Part shown: positions 26,675-35,416 of the stretch, piece after piece
Layout: every line of letters starts with the position of its first letter
Numbering within the stretch: the first letter of the stretch is position 1
Assembly (NCBI RefSeq): GCF_001702265.1
Contig: NZ_MAUE01000005.1
Span: 1-64,000, forward strand
DNA from: Pseudomonas aylmerensis
Lineage (GTDB): Bacteria; Pseudomonadota; Gammaproteobacteria; Pseudomonadales; Pseudomonadaceae
Reading direction: 5' to 3'
Length of the DNA stretch: 64,000 bases
Notes under the pieces: model-generated
The model's input: only the letters and a program-made list of their open reading frames with translations
Told to the model about the DNA's origin: nothing
Database searches by the model: none
Translations under genes and position numbers: made by a program

Positions 26675-28025
26675 AGCGCCCGGGCTGGCTGCTGACGTCG
26701 GCGTGCCCCTGATGCAGGCGCATGATCGACTGCACGATGGCCAGCCCCAGCCCGGTGCCGCCCTCGGCGCGGGTACGGCTGCTGTCGGCGCGGTAAAAGC
26801 GTTCGAACAGGTGTGGCAGGTGGTGAGCTTCGATGCCACGGCCGGGGTTGCCCACCGACAGCGAGACGCTGTGATCGTAGCTTTCCACCAGCAGCAACAC
26901 CGTGGAGCCCTCGGGCGTGTGGCGAATCGCGTTGGACAGCAGGTTGGAAATCGCCCGCTGGATCATCAGGCGATCGCCCTTGATCCAGGCGTCGCCGCGC
27001 AGGCTCAGGGTCACGCGTTTGTCTTCGGCGCTCAGGGCGAACAGCGCCATGACCCGCTGCGCTTCGGCACCCAGCGACACCGCGTCGAAACCCGCCCGTG
27101 CAGCGGGGTGGCTGACCTGGGCGAGAAACAGCATGTCGGAGACGATGCGCGACAGGCGTTCCATTTCCTCGGCGCAGGATTCCAGCCCGGCCTTGTAGGC
27201 CTCGCCGGGACGCTCGCGGGACAGGGTCACCTGGGCCTTGCCCATGAGGTTGGTCAGTGGCGCGCGCAGTTCGTGGGCGAGGTCATCGGAGAATTGCGAC
27301 AGCTGCTGCACACCGGCGTCGAGGCGATGCAGCATGAAGTTGATGCCTTCGGCCAGCTCGCCCAACTCCTTGGGCAGGTTGTCCAGCGACAAACGGTGCG
27401 TCAGGTCCTGGGTACTGACCTTGGCTGCCACGCGGCTGAACTGCTGCAGCGGCGCGAGCCCACGTTGCACCAGCCACCAGGCGCCCATGCCGATCAGGAG
27501 CAGCAGCATCGGCAGCGCGATCACCGTGGAGCGCAGGTAGGCACTGAGCAGGGCCTCATCATCGGAGCGGTCCAGCGACAGCAGCACGCGCACATTTTCG
27601 CCGCTGCGCAACGGCATCAGCCGCGTGGCACTGAGGATGCGATTGCCGCGCCCATCTACCCAATTGAGGTAGGCCAGGGTCTTGCCGGCGGGCACGTCGA
27701 GCAACAGCGGTTGCTGGGGCTTGGCACCGACGCTGAGCAGCACCGGTGCATCGGGGGCGCCGCCGATAATGGTCAGGTAGATGTTGTCGTGGCCCATCAC
27801 CAGGTCGAGCAGCGAATGGGGGCGGGCGGCAATATCGTGCGGCTTGAGGTCCTGGCCGAGGCTGTGTTCCAGTTGCTCCAGTTTGTTTTCCAGGCCCTTG
27901 CGCGCGAGCTTGTCCAGCTCGTGGGTCAGCGCCAGGTAAGCCAGGGTCGCCAACAGCACGACCAGGCCGGCGCCCATCAGGCTGACCGTCAGGCCCAGGC
28001 GCATCGACAGGCTGCTGGTCCTCAT
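26589..28025 (-). CDS. czcS: CzcS, heavy-metal sensor histidine kinase
   Basis: A 478-aa inner-membrane kinase with two membrane helices (about 8-32 and 168-187) flanking a periplasmic sensor of about 135 residues, a HAMP region, the phosphorylation site H251 (DDLAHELRAPLTNL), an N-box NLLSNAIRHTPEG, and G-boxes. It senses Zn/Cd/Co and phosphorylates CzcR. It begins 4 bases inside czcR. The 3' end overlaps czcA from the other strand; the C-terminal tail is short and Pro/Ala-rich. Confidence 0.94.
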   Translation of the reverse strand: MRTSSLSMRLGLTVSLMGAGLVVLLATLAYLALTHELDKLARKGLENKLEQLEHSLGQDLKPHDIAARPHSLLDLVMGHDNIYLTIIGGAPDAPVLLSVGAKPQQPLLLDVPAGKTLAYLNWVDGRGNRILSATRLMPLRSGENVRVLLSLDRSDDEALLSAYLRSTVIALPMLLLLIGMGAWWLVQRGLAPLQQFSRVAAKVSTQDLTHRLSLDNLPKELGELAEGINFMLHRLDAGVQQLSQFSDDLAHELRAPLTNLMGKAQVTLSRERPGEAYKAGLESCAEEMERLSRIVSDMLFLAQVSHPAARAGFDAVSLGAEAQRVMALFALSAEDKRVTLSLRGDAWIKGDRLMIQRAISNLLSNAIRHTPEGSTVLLLVESYDHSVSLSVGNPGRGIEAHHLPHLFERFYRADSSRTRAEGGTGLGLAIVQSIMRLHQGHADVSSQPGRFTRFDLVFPLPCDAPTGTAPAAPARSVA

Positions 28026-28696
28026 GGGCGTGCCTCCAGCACGTAGCCGACGCCGCGAATGGTGTGGATCAGTTTGACCTCGCTCTGGTCATCGACCTTG
28101 CCGCGCAGGCGACTGATGGAGACTTCCACTACGTTGGTGTCGCAGTCGAAGTTCATGTCCCACACCAGGGAGATGATCTGCGTGCGAGTCATCACTTCGC
28201 CGGCCTGGCGCATCAACACGTGCAGCAAGGCGAACTCCTTGGTGGTCAGGTCGATCCGCCGGTTGCCGCGATAGGCGCGATGGCGGCGCGGGTCCAGCTC
28301 CAGGTCCGCGACACGCAACACGTCCGGCAGCGGGATGTGCTCGCTGCGCCGCAGCAACGTGCGCACACGGGCCAGCAGTTCGGGAAACTCGAAGGGCTTG
28401 ACCAGGTAATCATCGGCGCCCATGTCCAGGCCCTTGATCTTGTCGGCCAGCCGGCCGCGTGCCGTCAGCATCATCACGCGTTGATTGCCGTCGCGGCGCA
28501 GCTGTTCCAGCACCTCCCAACCGTCGGTGTTGGGCAGGTTCACGTCGAGGATCACCAGTTCATAAGTGTGCTGCCTGGCCAGGTGCAGGCCATCGATGCC
28601 GCTGGCGGCGCAATCGACGACATAGCCACTTTCGGTCAGGCCTTGTTGCAAGTAGTCAGCGGTTTTCTGCTCGTCCTCAACCACAAGGATACGCAT
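28022..28696 (-). CDS. czcR: CzcR, OmpR-family response regulator
   Basis: A 224-aa regulator with receiver domain (phosphoacceptor D51 in VILDVNLPNTDGW) and a winged-helix DNA-binding domain (about 125-224). In P. aeruginosa CzcR activates czcCBA and represses the porin gene oprD. It heads the czcRS operon. A possible -35 TTGACC lies at 28794-28799 (minus strand), but a matching -10 is weak. Its neighbours czcCBA and an OprD-family gene fit that regulatory pair. Confidence 0.94.
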   Translation of the reverse strand: MRILVVEDEQKTADYLQQGLTESGYVVDCAASGIDGLHLARQHTYELVILDVNLPNTDGWEVLEQLRRDGNQRVMMLTARGRLADKIKGLDMGADDYLVKPFEFPELLARVRTLLRRSEHIPLPDVLRVADLELDPRRHRAYRGNRRIDLTTKEFALLHVLMRQAGEVMTRTQIISLVWDMNFDCDTNVVEVSISRLRGKVDDQSEVKLIHTIRGVGYVLEARP

Positions 28697-28830
28697 GGGG
28701 GGTTTACCTTTTTTTACGAGAGGGGAGGTCCATGTCCTTATGGAATGACGTGTTCGGGGTAGGGGAAAATTCTCAACCGTGAAGTCGCTTCAGGGTCAAC
28801 TGCGACCATCGGCCGCATAAGGGCGTGCGC

Positions 28831-28856
28831 AAAAAAAACGCCCCGACCGGGGCGTT
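28831..28856 (-). terminator. intrinsic terminator, minus-strand polarity
   Basis: AACGCCCC (28837-28844) pairs with GGGGCGTT (28849-28856) around GACC, and read on the minus strand is followed by eight T residues. It ends either the OprD-family gene transcript or the candidate small RNA described separately. The 28697-29037 gap is otherwise free of genes. Confidence 0.9.
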
Positions 28857-28927
28857 AAAAATCCATCTCTTTCCAAAGGAGCTACACAAAAGCTTCAGAG
28901 ATGAATGTGCTCGGTGTATGACGCGTT
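28831..28927 (-). ncRNA. candidate small RNA between the porin gene and czcR
   Basis: On the minus strand a -10-like TATAGT (28934-28939) is followed by about 97 bases ending at the strong terminator at 28831-28856. Within it CATCTCT and AGAGATG form a stem around a loop containing CTCCTTTGG, an anti-Shine-Dalgarno-like, unpaired-looking stretch. No good -35 was seen. It could equally be the 3' untranslated end of the OprD-family gene. Confidence 0.35.
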
Positions 28928-29037
28928 GAGTCCACTATAAAAAGTTCAACTTAACGGGAAGGTGGGCCCAATATTACAGTTCTGATACCTGGCTATTTGT
29001 GAACAGATGTTAGTTAACCGCGAACGACTGTAACGAC

Positions 29038-30357
29038 TCACAGCGCCACCAGCGGGTATTCGGCAATCAGGCGAACTTCCTCCAGGTCGGATTCGAACGC
29101 ACTGGAGCGCACCGTGGCCTGGCGCAGGCGCAGCGACAAGTCCTTCAGCGTGCCACTTTGCACCACGTACTTGGCCTCGACATCCCGCTCCCAGCGACGT
29201 TGGTCGGTGAGTGGATTGCCGGCCGCGTCGCGGCGCATATACACCGCGTTGGCGTCGCTGTAGTCGGCGCCGGTGCCCTTGCCGTAGCGGGTCATGAACG
29301 ACAGGCCGGGAATGCCGAAGGGCTGCATGTCCAGGTCGTAGCGCAGCATCCACGAGCGCTCCTTGGGGGAGTTGAAGTCGCTGTACTGGATCGAGTTGTT
29401 GAGGAAGATCGAATCCGACTGGCGCAGGTAATCGAAGTCGTCATCACCGTTGTTGCGCTGGTGCGACAGGGCCAGGCTGTGGGCGCCGACCTTGACGCCG
29501 AGCCTGGCGCTCCAGATGGTGTTGTCGAATTCGCCGAGCAGCTTTTTGCCTTCATCCACCGCCTTGTAAAGGTTGACGTCGCCGAACAGCGAGACGTCGT
29601 CGGTCAGTGGGTAGCTGGCGGCGCTGCCCGCGTAATACTGGTCCCAGGCGTCTTTCAGGCGGCTGCTGTAGAGGCTGAAGCTGAGGTGCTGGTTGAGGCT
29701 GTAGTCGCCGCCGAAATAGCTGATCCAGGGCGAGTCGACCTTGCCTGCGTAAAACGTCGCAAAGCCTTTATCCATGCCGCTTTCGCTGGGCTGGCTCATG
29801 CCGCTCAAACGCCCGCCCTGCAGGCTCAGGCCTTCCAGGCTGGTGTTTTGCACGGTCACGCCACGAAAGCTTTCCGGCAGCAGGCGTGAATCGCCATAGG
29901 CCACCACCGGGTTCAGCGGGAATACGTCGCCGGCCTTGATTACCGTGTCCAGCACGCGCAATTTCGCCGCGCCGCCGACCTTGCTGTAGCTGTCTTCGGG
30001 ATGGTTGTCGCTGTCCACCGGCAGCACGCCGAACGAGCCTTTGCCACCGCTGCGGCCGGTGCCCGAGTCGAGCTTCAGGCCGACCATGGCAAACGCATCC
30101 AGGCCAAACCCCACCGTGCCTTGGGTGAACCCGGATTCGAATTTACCGATGAACCCCTGGGCCCAGGCTTCGGAGTAACCGTTGCCGGTGGGGCTGGACT
30201 GGCCCTTGCGGTCATCGCGATTGAAATAGAAATTGCGCGCCAGCACGTTCACGCTGCTGCCTTCGATAAACCCTTCGGGTTTTTCTTCTACTGCCACGGC
30301 GGCCAGCGGCAACGTGGCGACCAGTGACAGGGGAAGGGTGTAATAACGGATCCGCAT
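29038..30357 (-). CDS. OprD-family outer-membrane porin
   Basis: A 439-aa outer-membrane channel of the OprD/OccD-OccK family, for small basic or carboxylated nutrients. The signal peptide ends near AVAV (residue about 22). The mature part begins GFIEGSSVNVLARNFYFNRD, a family hallmark, and the C-terminus ends in a strand (LIAEYPLVAL). Start 30357 follows GAGGAG. The longer reading frame from 30471 is not credible. It lies between czcRS and a DUF2790 gene; zinc-dependent repression by CzcR is inferred from position and from an upstream TTGTAATGTT-like site. Confidence 0.9.
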   Translation of the reverse strand: MRIRYYTLPLSLVATLPLAAVAVEEKPEGFIEGSSVNVLARNFYFNRDDRKGQSSPTGNGYSEAWAQGFIGKFESGFTQGTVGFGLDAFAMVGLKLDSGTGRSGGKGSFGVLPVDSDNHPEDSYSKVGGAAKLRVLDTVIKAGDVFPLNPVVAYGDSRLLPESFRGVTVQNTSLEGLSLQGGRLSGMSQPSESGMDKGFATFYAGKVDSPWISYFGGDYSLNQHLSFSLYSSRLKDAWDQYYAGSAASYPLTDDVSLFGDVNLYKAVDEGKKLLGEFDNTIWSARLGVKVGAHSLALSHQRNNGDDDFDYLRQSDSIFLNNSIQYSDFNSPKERSWMLRYDLDMQPFGIPGLSFMTRYGKGTGADYSDANAVYMRRDAAGNPLTDQRRWERDVEAKYVVQSGTLKDLSLRLRQATVRSSAFESDLEEVRLIAEYPLVAL

Positions 30358-30466
30358 GTTTCGCTCCTCGGTATTGGCAGTGATCAGCTTCTTATGGAGG
30401 CGGGCGTTCTTATTGATCTGGCCCGGGCTGATAGTTGCAAACCGTGGATAACGACTGGGTGGCGGC

Positions 30467-30476
30467 AACATTACAA
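30467..30476 (-). promoter_or_regulatory. candidate CzcR operator upstream of porin gene
   Basis: On the minus strand this reads TTGTAATGTT, identical to the element before czcC, and lies 110 bases upstream of the porin start. A diverged copy (CTGTAATATT) lies at 28971-28980 downstream of the porin gene. Confidence 0.45.
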
Positions 30477-30505
30477 TTCTGGAAACTGGTGGCCACCTAA
30501 CAAAT

Positions 30506-30515
30506 AAGTAATGTT
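30506..30515 (+). promoter_or_regulatory. candidate CzcR operator upstream of DUF2790 gene
   Basis: AAGTAATGTT followed by CTGG, 68 bases before the ATG of the DUF2790 gene. The 11-mer GTAATGTTCTG is shared exactly with the czcC upstream region at 21062-21072. Confidence 0.42.
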
Positions 30516-30582
30516 CTGGTGAACATCGCGTCAGGGTTCGCTGGTTAGTCTCGGCACTGAACTTTCAGTCGAGGAACCTGTG

Positions 30583-30915
30583 ATGAACTTTTATGCAATC
30601 GCCCTGGGTGTATTTACCGCAAGCCTGTCATTGGGCGCATTGGCCGAAGGCGGCGGTGATCGCACTTTTGCGTTGATGATGGAGCGCAATGAAAAAGCCA
30701 TGGCCGACTACGCGGTGAAAAACGGCAAGCCGGCGCCCGAGGTGCAGGCGTATCGCTACGGCATGAAACTGGACATTGCCAAGGTGATCAACGTGACGCC
30801 GCCGATCCGCGCGTGCAATCCCGTGCCCTCGCGCATGACCTATGAAGACTCCCGCGGCAATCTCAATACCCTGGAATATCAAGTGATGGGTGTGTGCCGA
30901 AATAACGGCAGCTGA
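30583..30915 (+). CDS. DUF2790 secreted small protein
   Basis: A 110-aa protein with signal peptide (cut after LGALA, about residue 21), likely periplasmic, and the DUF2790 pattern: [28 protein letters not shown] core with two cysteines that may form a disulfide. Family members occur in Pseudomonas beside metal-responsive two-component systems; molecular role unknown. ATG at 30583 is chosen over GTG at 30580 because GAGGA then has a spacing of 7. Confidence 0.85.
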   Translation: MNFYAIALGVFTASLSLGALAEGGGDRTFALMMERNEKAMADYAVKNGKPAPEVQAYRYGMKLDIAKVINVTPPIRACNPVPSRMTYEDSRGNLNTLEYQVMGVCRNNGS

Positions 30916-31019
30916 TGGATCCAAAAAAACAGTGGGGCCCACGCAAAAAAGCGCTTCAGAAAACGCCGGCAGCGCCGATGCAGGTCAGATCACTCTCCCC
31001 AAATGACCATCGGTGCCCC

Positions 31020-32336
31020 ATGTTCAACACCCGTTTGAAGCAGGAGCTGTCGGCTCTTCGCGAAGAATTGTCCAGCTTGCAACAGGTCAAGGAGAGCCTG
31101 GAAAGCGAAATGCTGTGCCTGACGCTGGACGCCGAAGGCCGGGTGGAGTGGGCCAACGCCAACTTCCTGCAGGAACTGGTGTACGCGTCGAGCAACATTC
31201 TCGGTCGCCCGATCGAAGACCTGGTGCCCGATCATGTGCGCAATGATGAATTCCATCGCCGCTTCAAGAACGCCCTGGTGCGCGGTGAGCATTTCGCCGG
31301 CACCGTGCGCCTGATGCGCGGCAATGGCCAGGAGGCGTGGCTGCGCTCGATCTTGCAGCCGGTGCGCAGTTCGGAAGGGCGCATCAAGCATTTTTCGATC
31401 TACTCCAGCGACCTCACCCGCACGATCGAGGCCTCTCGCGAGCATGAAAACCTGATCACCGCGTTGGTGCGGTCCACCGCCGTAATCGAGTTCGACCTGG
31501 GCGGGCACGTGCTCACTGCCAACGATCGTTTTCTCGGCGGCATGGGTTACAGCCTCGCGCAGATCCAGGGCAAACATCACCGTATGTTCTGCGCGCCGGA
31601 AGAGTACAACAGCGCCGAATACCAACACTTCTGGAAGCGCTTGAACGCCGGCGAGTTCGTCGCGGCGCGCTTCAAACGTGTGGACAGCCATGGCCGCACC
31701 GTTTGGCTGGAGGCCACCTACAACCCGGTGCTGGATGCCAACGACCGGCTGTACAAAGTGGTCAAGTTCGCCACGGTGATCACCGACCAGGTCAATCAGG
31801 AGCAGGCCGTCGCTGAAGCTGCGAACATTGCCTACAGCACGTCGTTGCACACCGACAGCAGTGCCCAGCGCGGTACCACGGTGGTGACCCAGGCGGTGGA
31901 TGTGATGCGCGATCTGGCCAAGCACATGCAACAGGCCGGCGAGGGCATCGAGGCGCTCAACGCCCAGTCCCAAGTGATCGGCACCATCGTCAAGACCATC
32001 AGCGGCATCGCCGAGCAGACCAACTTGCTGGCGCTGAACGCCGCCATTGAAGCAGCGCGTGCCGGTGAACAAGGGCGTGGTTTCGCGGTGGTGGCCGATG
32101 AGGTGCGCCAGCTGGCGTCACGTACCAGCAAAGCCACCGAGGAGATTGTCGGCGTGGTGCGCCAGAACCAGGACATGGCCCGCGATGCGGTAACCCTGAT
32201 GACTGATGGCCGTCTGCAAGCCGAGCAGGGCCTGGCCCTCGCGGCGGAGGCGGGCACGGTCATCGTCGAAATCCAGGACGGTGCGCAAAAAGTGGTCAGT
32301 GCAGTGGGACAATTCGCAAACCAGTTGTCGAGCTGA
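31020..32336 (+). CDS. soluble PAS-PAS chemoreceptor-like protein (BdlA-like)
   Basis: A 438-aa protein without membrane segments: an N-terminal coiled coil (1-28), two PAS domains (about 30-145 and 150-270) and a methyl-accepting signalling domain whose hairpin tip ([20 protein letters not shown]) starts near residue 330. This PAS-PAS-MA order without a membrane anchor is that of P. aeruginosa BdlA, linked to biofilm dispersal. The C-terminal half of the signalling helical hairpin is short. I used the internal ATG at 31020; the longer frame from 30915 overlaps the DUF2790 gene and adds no domain. Confidence 0.84.
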   Translation: MFNTRLKQELSALREELSSLQQVKESLESEMLCLTLDAEGRVEWANANFLQELVYASSNILGRPIEDLVPDHVRNDEFHRRFKNALVRGEHFAGTVRLMRGNGQEAWLRSILQPVRSSEGRIKHFSIYSSDLTRTIEASREHENLITALVRSTAVIEFDLGGHVLTANDRFLGGMGYSLAQIQGKHHRMFCAPEEYNSAEYQHFWKRLNAGEFVAARFKRVDSHGRTVWLEATYNPVLDANDRLYKVVKFATVITDQVNQEQAVAEAANIAYSTSLHTDSSAQRGTTVVTQAVDVMRDLAKHMQQAGEGIEALNAQSQVIGTIVKTISGIAEQTNLLALNAAIEAARAGEQGRGFAVVADEVRQLASRTSKATEEIVGVVRQNQDMARDAVTLMTDGRLQAEQGLALAAEAGTVIVEIQDGAQKVVSAVGQFANQLSS

Positions 32337-32395
32337 GCCGTGGGGCTTGTGCTTGAGGTATCGTAGGTTTTTTCCGCTTGAAGAGCCGATCCTCC

Positions 32396-32974
32396 ATGAG
32401 CCCTACTCACCGCCGCTCCGTTCCGCTGTCCAAGGCCTACCGCCTGCTCAACCATGGGCCTACCGTGCTGGTCAGCGCGGCCCACAACGGCCAGCGCAAC
32501 ATCATGGCCGCCGCCTGGGCGATGCCGCTGGATTTCGAGCCGCCGAAAGTCGCGGTTGTATTGGACAAAGCCACCTGGACCCGTCAACTGCTGGAAAGCG
32601 CCGGCACTTTCGTGCTGCAGGTGCCTTGCGTGGCCCAGGTCGATCTGGTCCAGACCGTCGGCAACACCACCGGCTCTGAGACGGACAAATTTGCCGCCTA
32701 CGGCCTGCACACCTTCAGCGGTGAACACACAGAAGCGCCATTGCTGGAAGGCTGCGTGGCCTGGCTGGAATGCCGCCTGCTGCCCGAACCGCACAACCAG
32801 CAGGGCTACGACCTGTTCCTGGGTGAAGTGGTGGCGGCTTATGCCGACGAGCGCGTGTTCAGCGACGGCCGCTGGCACTTCGAAGGGCATGATCCGCTGC
32901 GCACCTTGCACCATGTGGCGGGCGGGCATTTCCTCACCATCGGCGCGCCGATTGACGGTAAAACCTTGCCTTGA
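32396..32974 (+). CDS. flavin reductase-like FMN-binding protein
   Basis: A 192-aa protein of the flavin reductase-like split-barrel family, which binds FMN and reduces flavin with NAD(P)H or supports a partner monooxygenase. Visible features include a PVLVSA-like strand, WAMPLDFEPPKVAVVLDKATWT for FMN contact, and VGNTTGSETDKF, the family loop. ATG at 32396 was preferred to an in-frame TTG 18 bases earlier. No monooxygenase gene is adjacent. Confidence 0.82.
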   Translation: MSPTHRRSVPLSKAYRLLNHGPTVLVSAAHNGQRNIMAAAWAMPLDFEPPKVAVVLDKATWTRQLLESAGTFVLQVPCVAQVDLVQTVGNTTGSETDKFAAYGLHTFSGEHTEAPLLEGCVAWLECRLLPEPHNQQGYDLFLGEVVAAYADERVFSDGRWHFEGHDPLRTLHHVAGGHFLTIGAPIDGKTLP

Positions 32975-32980
32975 GACAGC

Positions 32981-33014
32981 CCCCGCAGGCGCCGGCGTGC
33001 CCGCGCCTGCAGGG
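32981..33014. terminator. hairpin between convergent genes, REP-like
   Basis: A 12-base stem with one mismatch (32981-32992 with 33003-33014) fills the gap between the flavin reductase gene and the converging LysR gene. The sequence (GCAGGCGCCGGCGTGC) resembles the REP-like element at 20083. No T-tract is present, so termination is uncertain. Confidence 0.5.
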
Positions 33015-33899
33015 TTACCATTGCGCCTGGCCGAGGGCTTCGGCAAACGCCATCAGTTTTGGCGAGTACTGTCGGGACGGCGGGTAAACCAGCGAGATCG
33101 CCCGGCGGCGGCCCGCGAAGTTTTCCAGCAGCGGCACCAGGCGCCCGGCGGCCAAGTCGTCGCGCACGGCAAAGTCCATGACCTGGGCGATGCCGAAGCC
33201 ACCGACGGCGCCGTCGACCAGTGCATCACCGATATCAAAGATCAGCCGCCCTTCGACACTCACGTCCTGCACCTTGCCATCGAGCATGAACTGCCAATCG
33301 ACCATGCGCCCGTTGCGCAGATTGCGCACGGTCAGGCAGTTGTGGTCCTTGAGTTCGTCGACGCTCTGCGGTGTACCGAAGCGCGCCAGGTAAGCCGGCG
33401 AGGCGACCGTGATCCAGCGCAACGGCGCCAGCGGGCGGGCGATCAGGCGTTGGTCGTGGATCTCGCCGGTGCGCAGGAGGGCGTCGAAGCCTTCATCGAC
33501 GATGTCCACCAGGCGGTCGGTCATCACTGCTTCGATGCGCAACGCGGGGTAACGCAAGGTCAGTTCGCCGATCACCGGCATGACCACCTTGCGCCCGAAC
33601 AGCGAGGGCGTGCTGATCTTCAACAGGCCGGAAGGGGTGCTGCGGCGGTCGAGCATCAGCTTTTCGGCCTCGGCCAATTCCGCCAACAGCGGCGCGCTGC
33701 GCTCGTAGAGCATCTGCCCGTCGGGCGTCAGGCTGACGCTGCGGGTGTTGCGTTGCAGCAGGCGTACGCCCAGTTCCTGTTCGAGGCGCGAAATGGCGCG
33801 AGACAGGCCCGACTGGGTCAGCCCCAGGTCTGCGGCCGCGCGTGTGAAACTGCGGGTTTCGGCCACGCGGACCAACAGACGAACAGCGTTCAGATCCAT
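33015..33899 (-). CDS. LysR-type transcriptional regulator
   Basis: A 294-aa LysR regulator with N-terminal winged helix (VRVAETRSFTRAAADLGLTQ, residues 9-28) and C-terminal effector-binding domain. Start 33899 (MDLNAVRLL) is the family's usual beginning. It is divergent from the DHA2 pump gene with about 95 bases between, the standard arrangement for a regulator that controls its neighbour. Effector unknown. Confidence 0.92.
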   Translation of the reverse strand: MDLNAVRLLVRVAETRSFTRAAADLGLTQSGLSRAISRLEQELGVRLLQRNTRSVSLTPDGQMLYERSAPLLAELAEAEKLMLDRRSTPSGLLKISTPSLFGRKVVMPVIGELTLRYPALRIEAVMTDRLVDIVDEGFDALLRTGEIHDQRLIARPLAPLRWITVASPAYLARFGTPQSVDELKDHNCLTVRNLRNGRMVDWQFMLDGKVQDVSVEGRLIFDIGDALVDGAVGGFGIAQVMDFAVRDDLAAGRLVPLLENFAGRRRAISLVYPPSRQYSPKLMAFAEALGQAQW

Positions 33900-33994
33900 G
33901 ATTAAAGTCATTACTGAAAGAGTGATTGCGCTATTTATCATCTGTTTCGCATAAAAGACACTGGCGGCTTCTCATTTTCGGACAGGACGCTGTG

Positions 33995-35380
33995 ATGTCT
34001 CCCTCTCGACCCTCAGGCTGGATGCTGATGCTGCTGGCCACGGCGCAACTGATTATTGCGCTGGATGCGACCATCGTGTTCGTGGCGCTGCCGCAGATTG
34101 GCGCGCATCTGAACTTCTCCGCCGCGCAATTGCAGTGGGTGGTGAGTGCCTACAGCGTGGCGTTTGGCGGTTTCCTGCTACTCGGCGGGCGCGCCACGGA
34201 TTTGCTTGGCAAGCGCCGTCTGTATCGGGTCGGCCAGTCGTTGTATGCGCTGGCCTCCTTGGCTGCGGTGCTCGGTGGCAGCGCCGTGTTGCTGGTGCTG
34301 GCGCGGGCCGTGCAGGGGGTGGGCGGGGCGTTGTTGTTCCCGGCGACCTTGGCGCTGATCAACACCCACTACGCCGAGGGGCCGGCGCGCAACCGCGCGT
34401 TTGCCGTGTGGAGCGCGGCGTCGGCGGCAGGCCTGGCGCTCGGCGCGCTGCTGGGGGGCGTGCTGACCCAGGCCTGGGGGTGGGAGGCGGTGTTTTTAGT
34501 CAACGTGCCGCTGGCGGGCGGTTGCGCCTGGGCGGCGCGCTACTGGATCCCCGCCGATGGCGAGCGTGCGCGCGGACGCAACTTTGATGTGAGCGGCGCG
34601 TTGACCGTGACCGTTGGCGGCACCTTGCTGGTGTTTTCGCTGGTGCAGGGGCCTGAATGGGGCTGGACGGCGCCGTCCACACTGGGTTGCCTGGGCTTGG
34701 CGTTGGCGCTGCTCGGCCTGTTCGCCTGGATCGAACATCGCGGCCGCGACCCACTGATGCCGCTGCGTTTGTTTGCCTACCGCGAGTTGCGCATGGCGAT
34801 GGTGCTGACGGCGGTGTTCATGAGCAGCTTTGGCGTGCAGTACTACTTTCTCGCGCTTTATTACCAGCAGGTCTACGGCTACAGCGTGCTGCAGGCAGGG
34901 TTGGCGTTTTTACCCGCGACCCTGGTGTGCACGTTCGGGATCTGGCTGGCGGAGCGTTCGCTCGCCCGGTTGGGGTTACGCAACACGTTGGTCTGCGGGC
35001 AGCTGGCCGGTGCCGTGGGGATTGCGCTGGTGTGCTGGGCGTTGCCGACAGGGGTGGGGTTCTGGTCGCTGCTGCCGGGGATTTTCATCCTGAGCATCGG
35101 CCAGGGCATGACCTGGACCGCGATGTGGGTCGCTGCGGGGCTGGGCATCCGGCCAGGCGAGCAAGGCGTGGCGGCGGGAATGGCGTCTACCAGCCAGCAG
35201 ATCGGTGGGGCGCTGGGCCTGGCGGTGCTGGTGTCGGTGGCAAATGCCGGGTCGAGCCAGGCGGCGGGGATCGAAGCGGCGATGGGCTGGAGTGCAGCGA
35301 TTGCCTTGGCCGGGGCGCTGCTGGCACTGGGGCTCAGAGCGCGCGCATCGAAGCCGGACGCGTTGCTGGAAACCACGTAG
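33995..35380 (+). CDS. DHA2-family MFS drug exporter
   Basis: A 461-aa MFS protein with about 14 predicted membrane segments, starting LATAQLIIALDATIVFVALP, the DHA2 motif D1 region. The loop GGRATDLLGKRRLY (residues about 60-75) is MFS motif A. Members pump out drugs and dyes. ATG at 33995 is chosen over the longer frame from 33926. The product is likely under the control of the divergent LysR gene. Confidence 0.88.
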   Translation: MSPSRPSGWMLMLLATAQLIIALDATIVFVALPQIGAHLNFSAAQLQWVVSAYSVAFGGFLLLGGRATDLLGKRRLYRVGQSLYALASLAAVLGGSAVLLVLARAVQGVGGALLFPATLALINTHYAEGPARNRAFAVWSAASAAGLALGALLGGVLTQAWGWEAVFLVNVPLAGGCAWAARYWIPADGERARGRNFDVSGALTVTVGGTLLVFSLVQGPEWGWTAPSTLGCLGLALALLGLFAWIEHRGRDPLMPLRLFAYRELRMAMVLTAVFMSSFGVQYYFLALYYQQVYGYSVLQAGLAFLPATLVCTFGIWLAERSLARLGLRNTLVCGQLAGAVGIALVCWALPTGVGFWSLLPGIFILSIGQGMTWTAMWVAAGLGIRPGEQGVAAGMASTSQQIGGALGLAVLVSVANAGSSQAAGIEAAMGWSAAIALAGALLALGLRARASKPDALLETT

Positions 35381-35416
35381 TTCAACGGTAGGCGCGGATG
35401 TATTCCAGGTCAGGCC

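Noticed and set aside
28946..29353. 135-residue minus-strand frame overlapping the porin gene end
   Set aside because: It is out of frame with the porin gene, which has a complete signal peptide and C-terminal strand; no independent evidence of translation.
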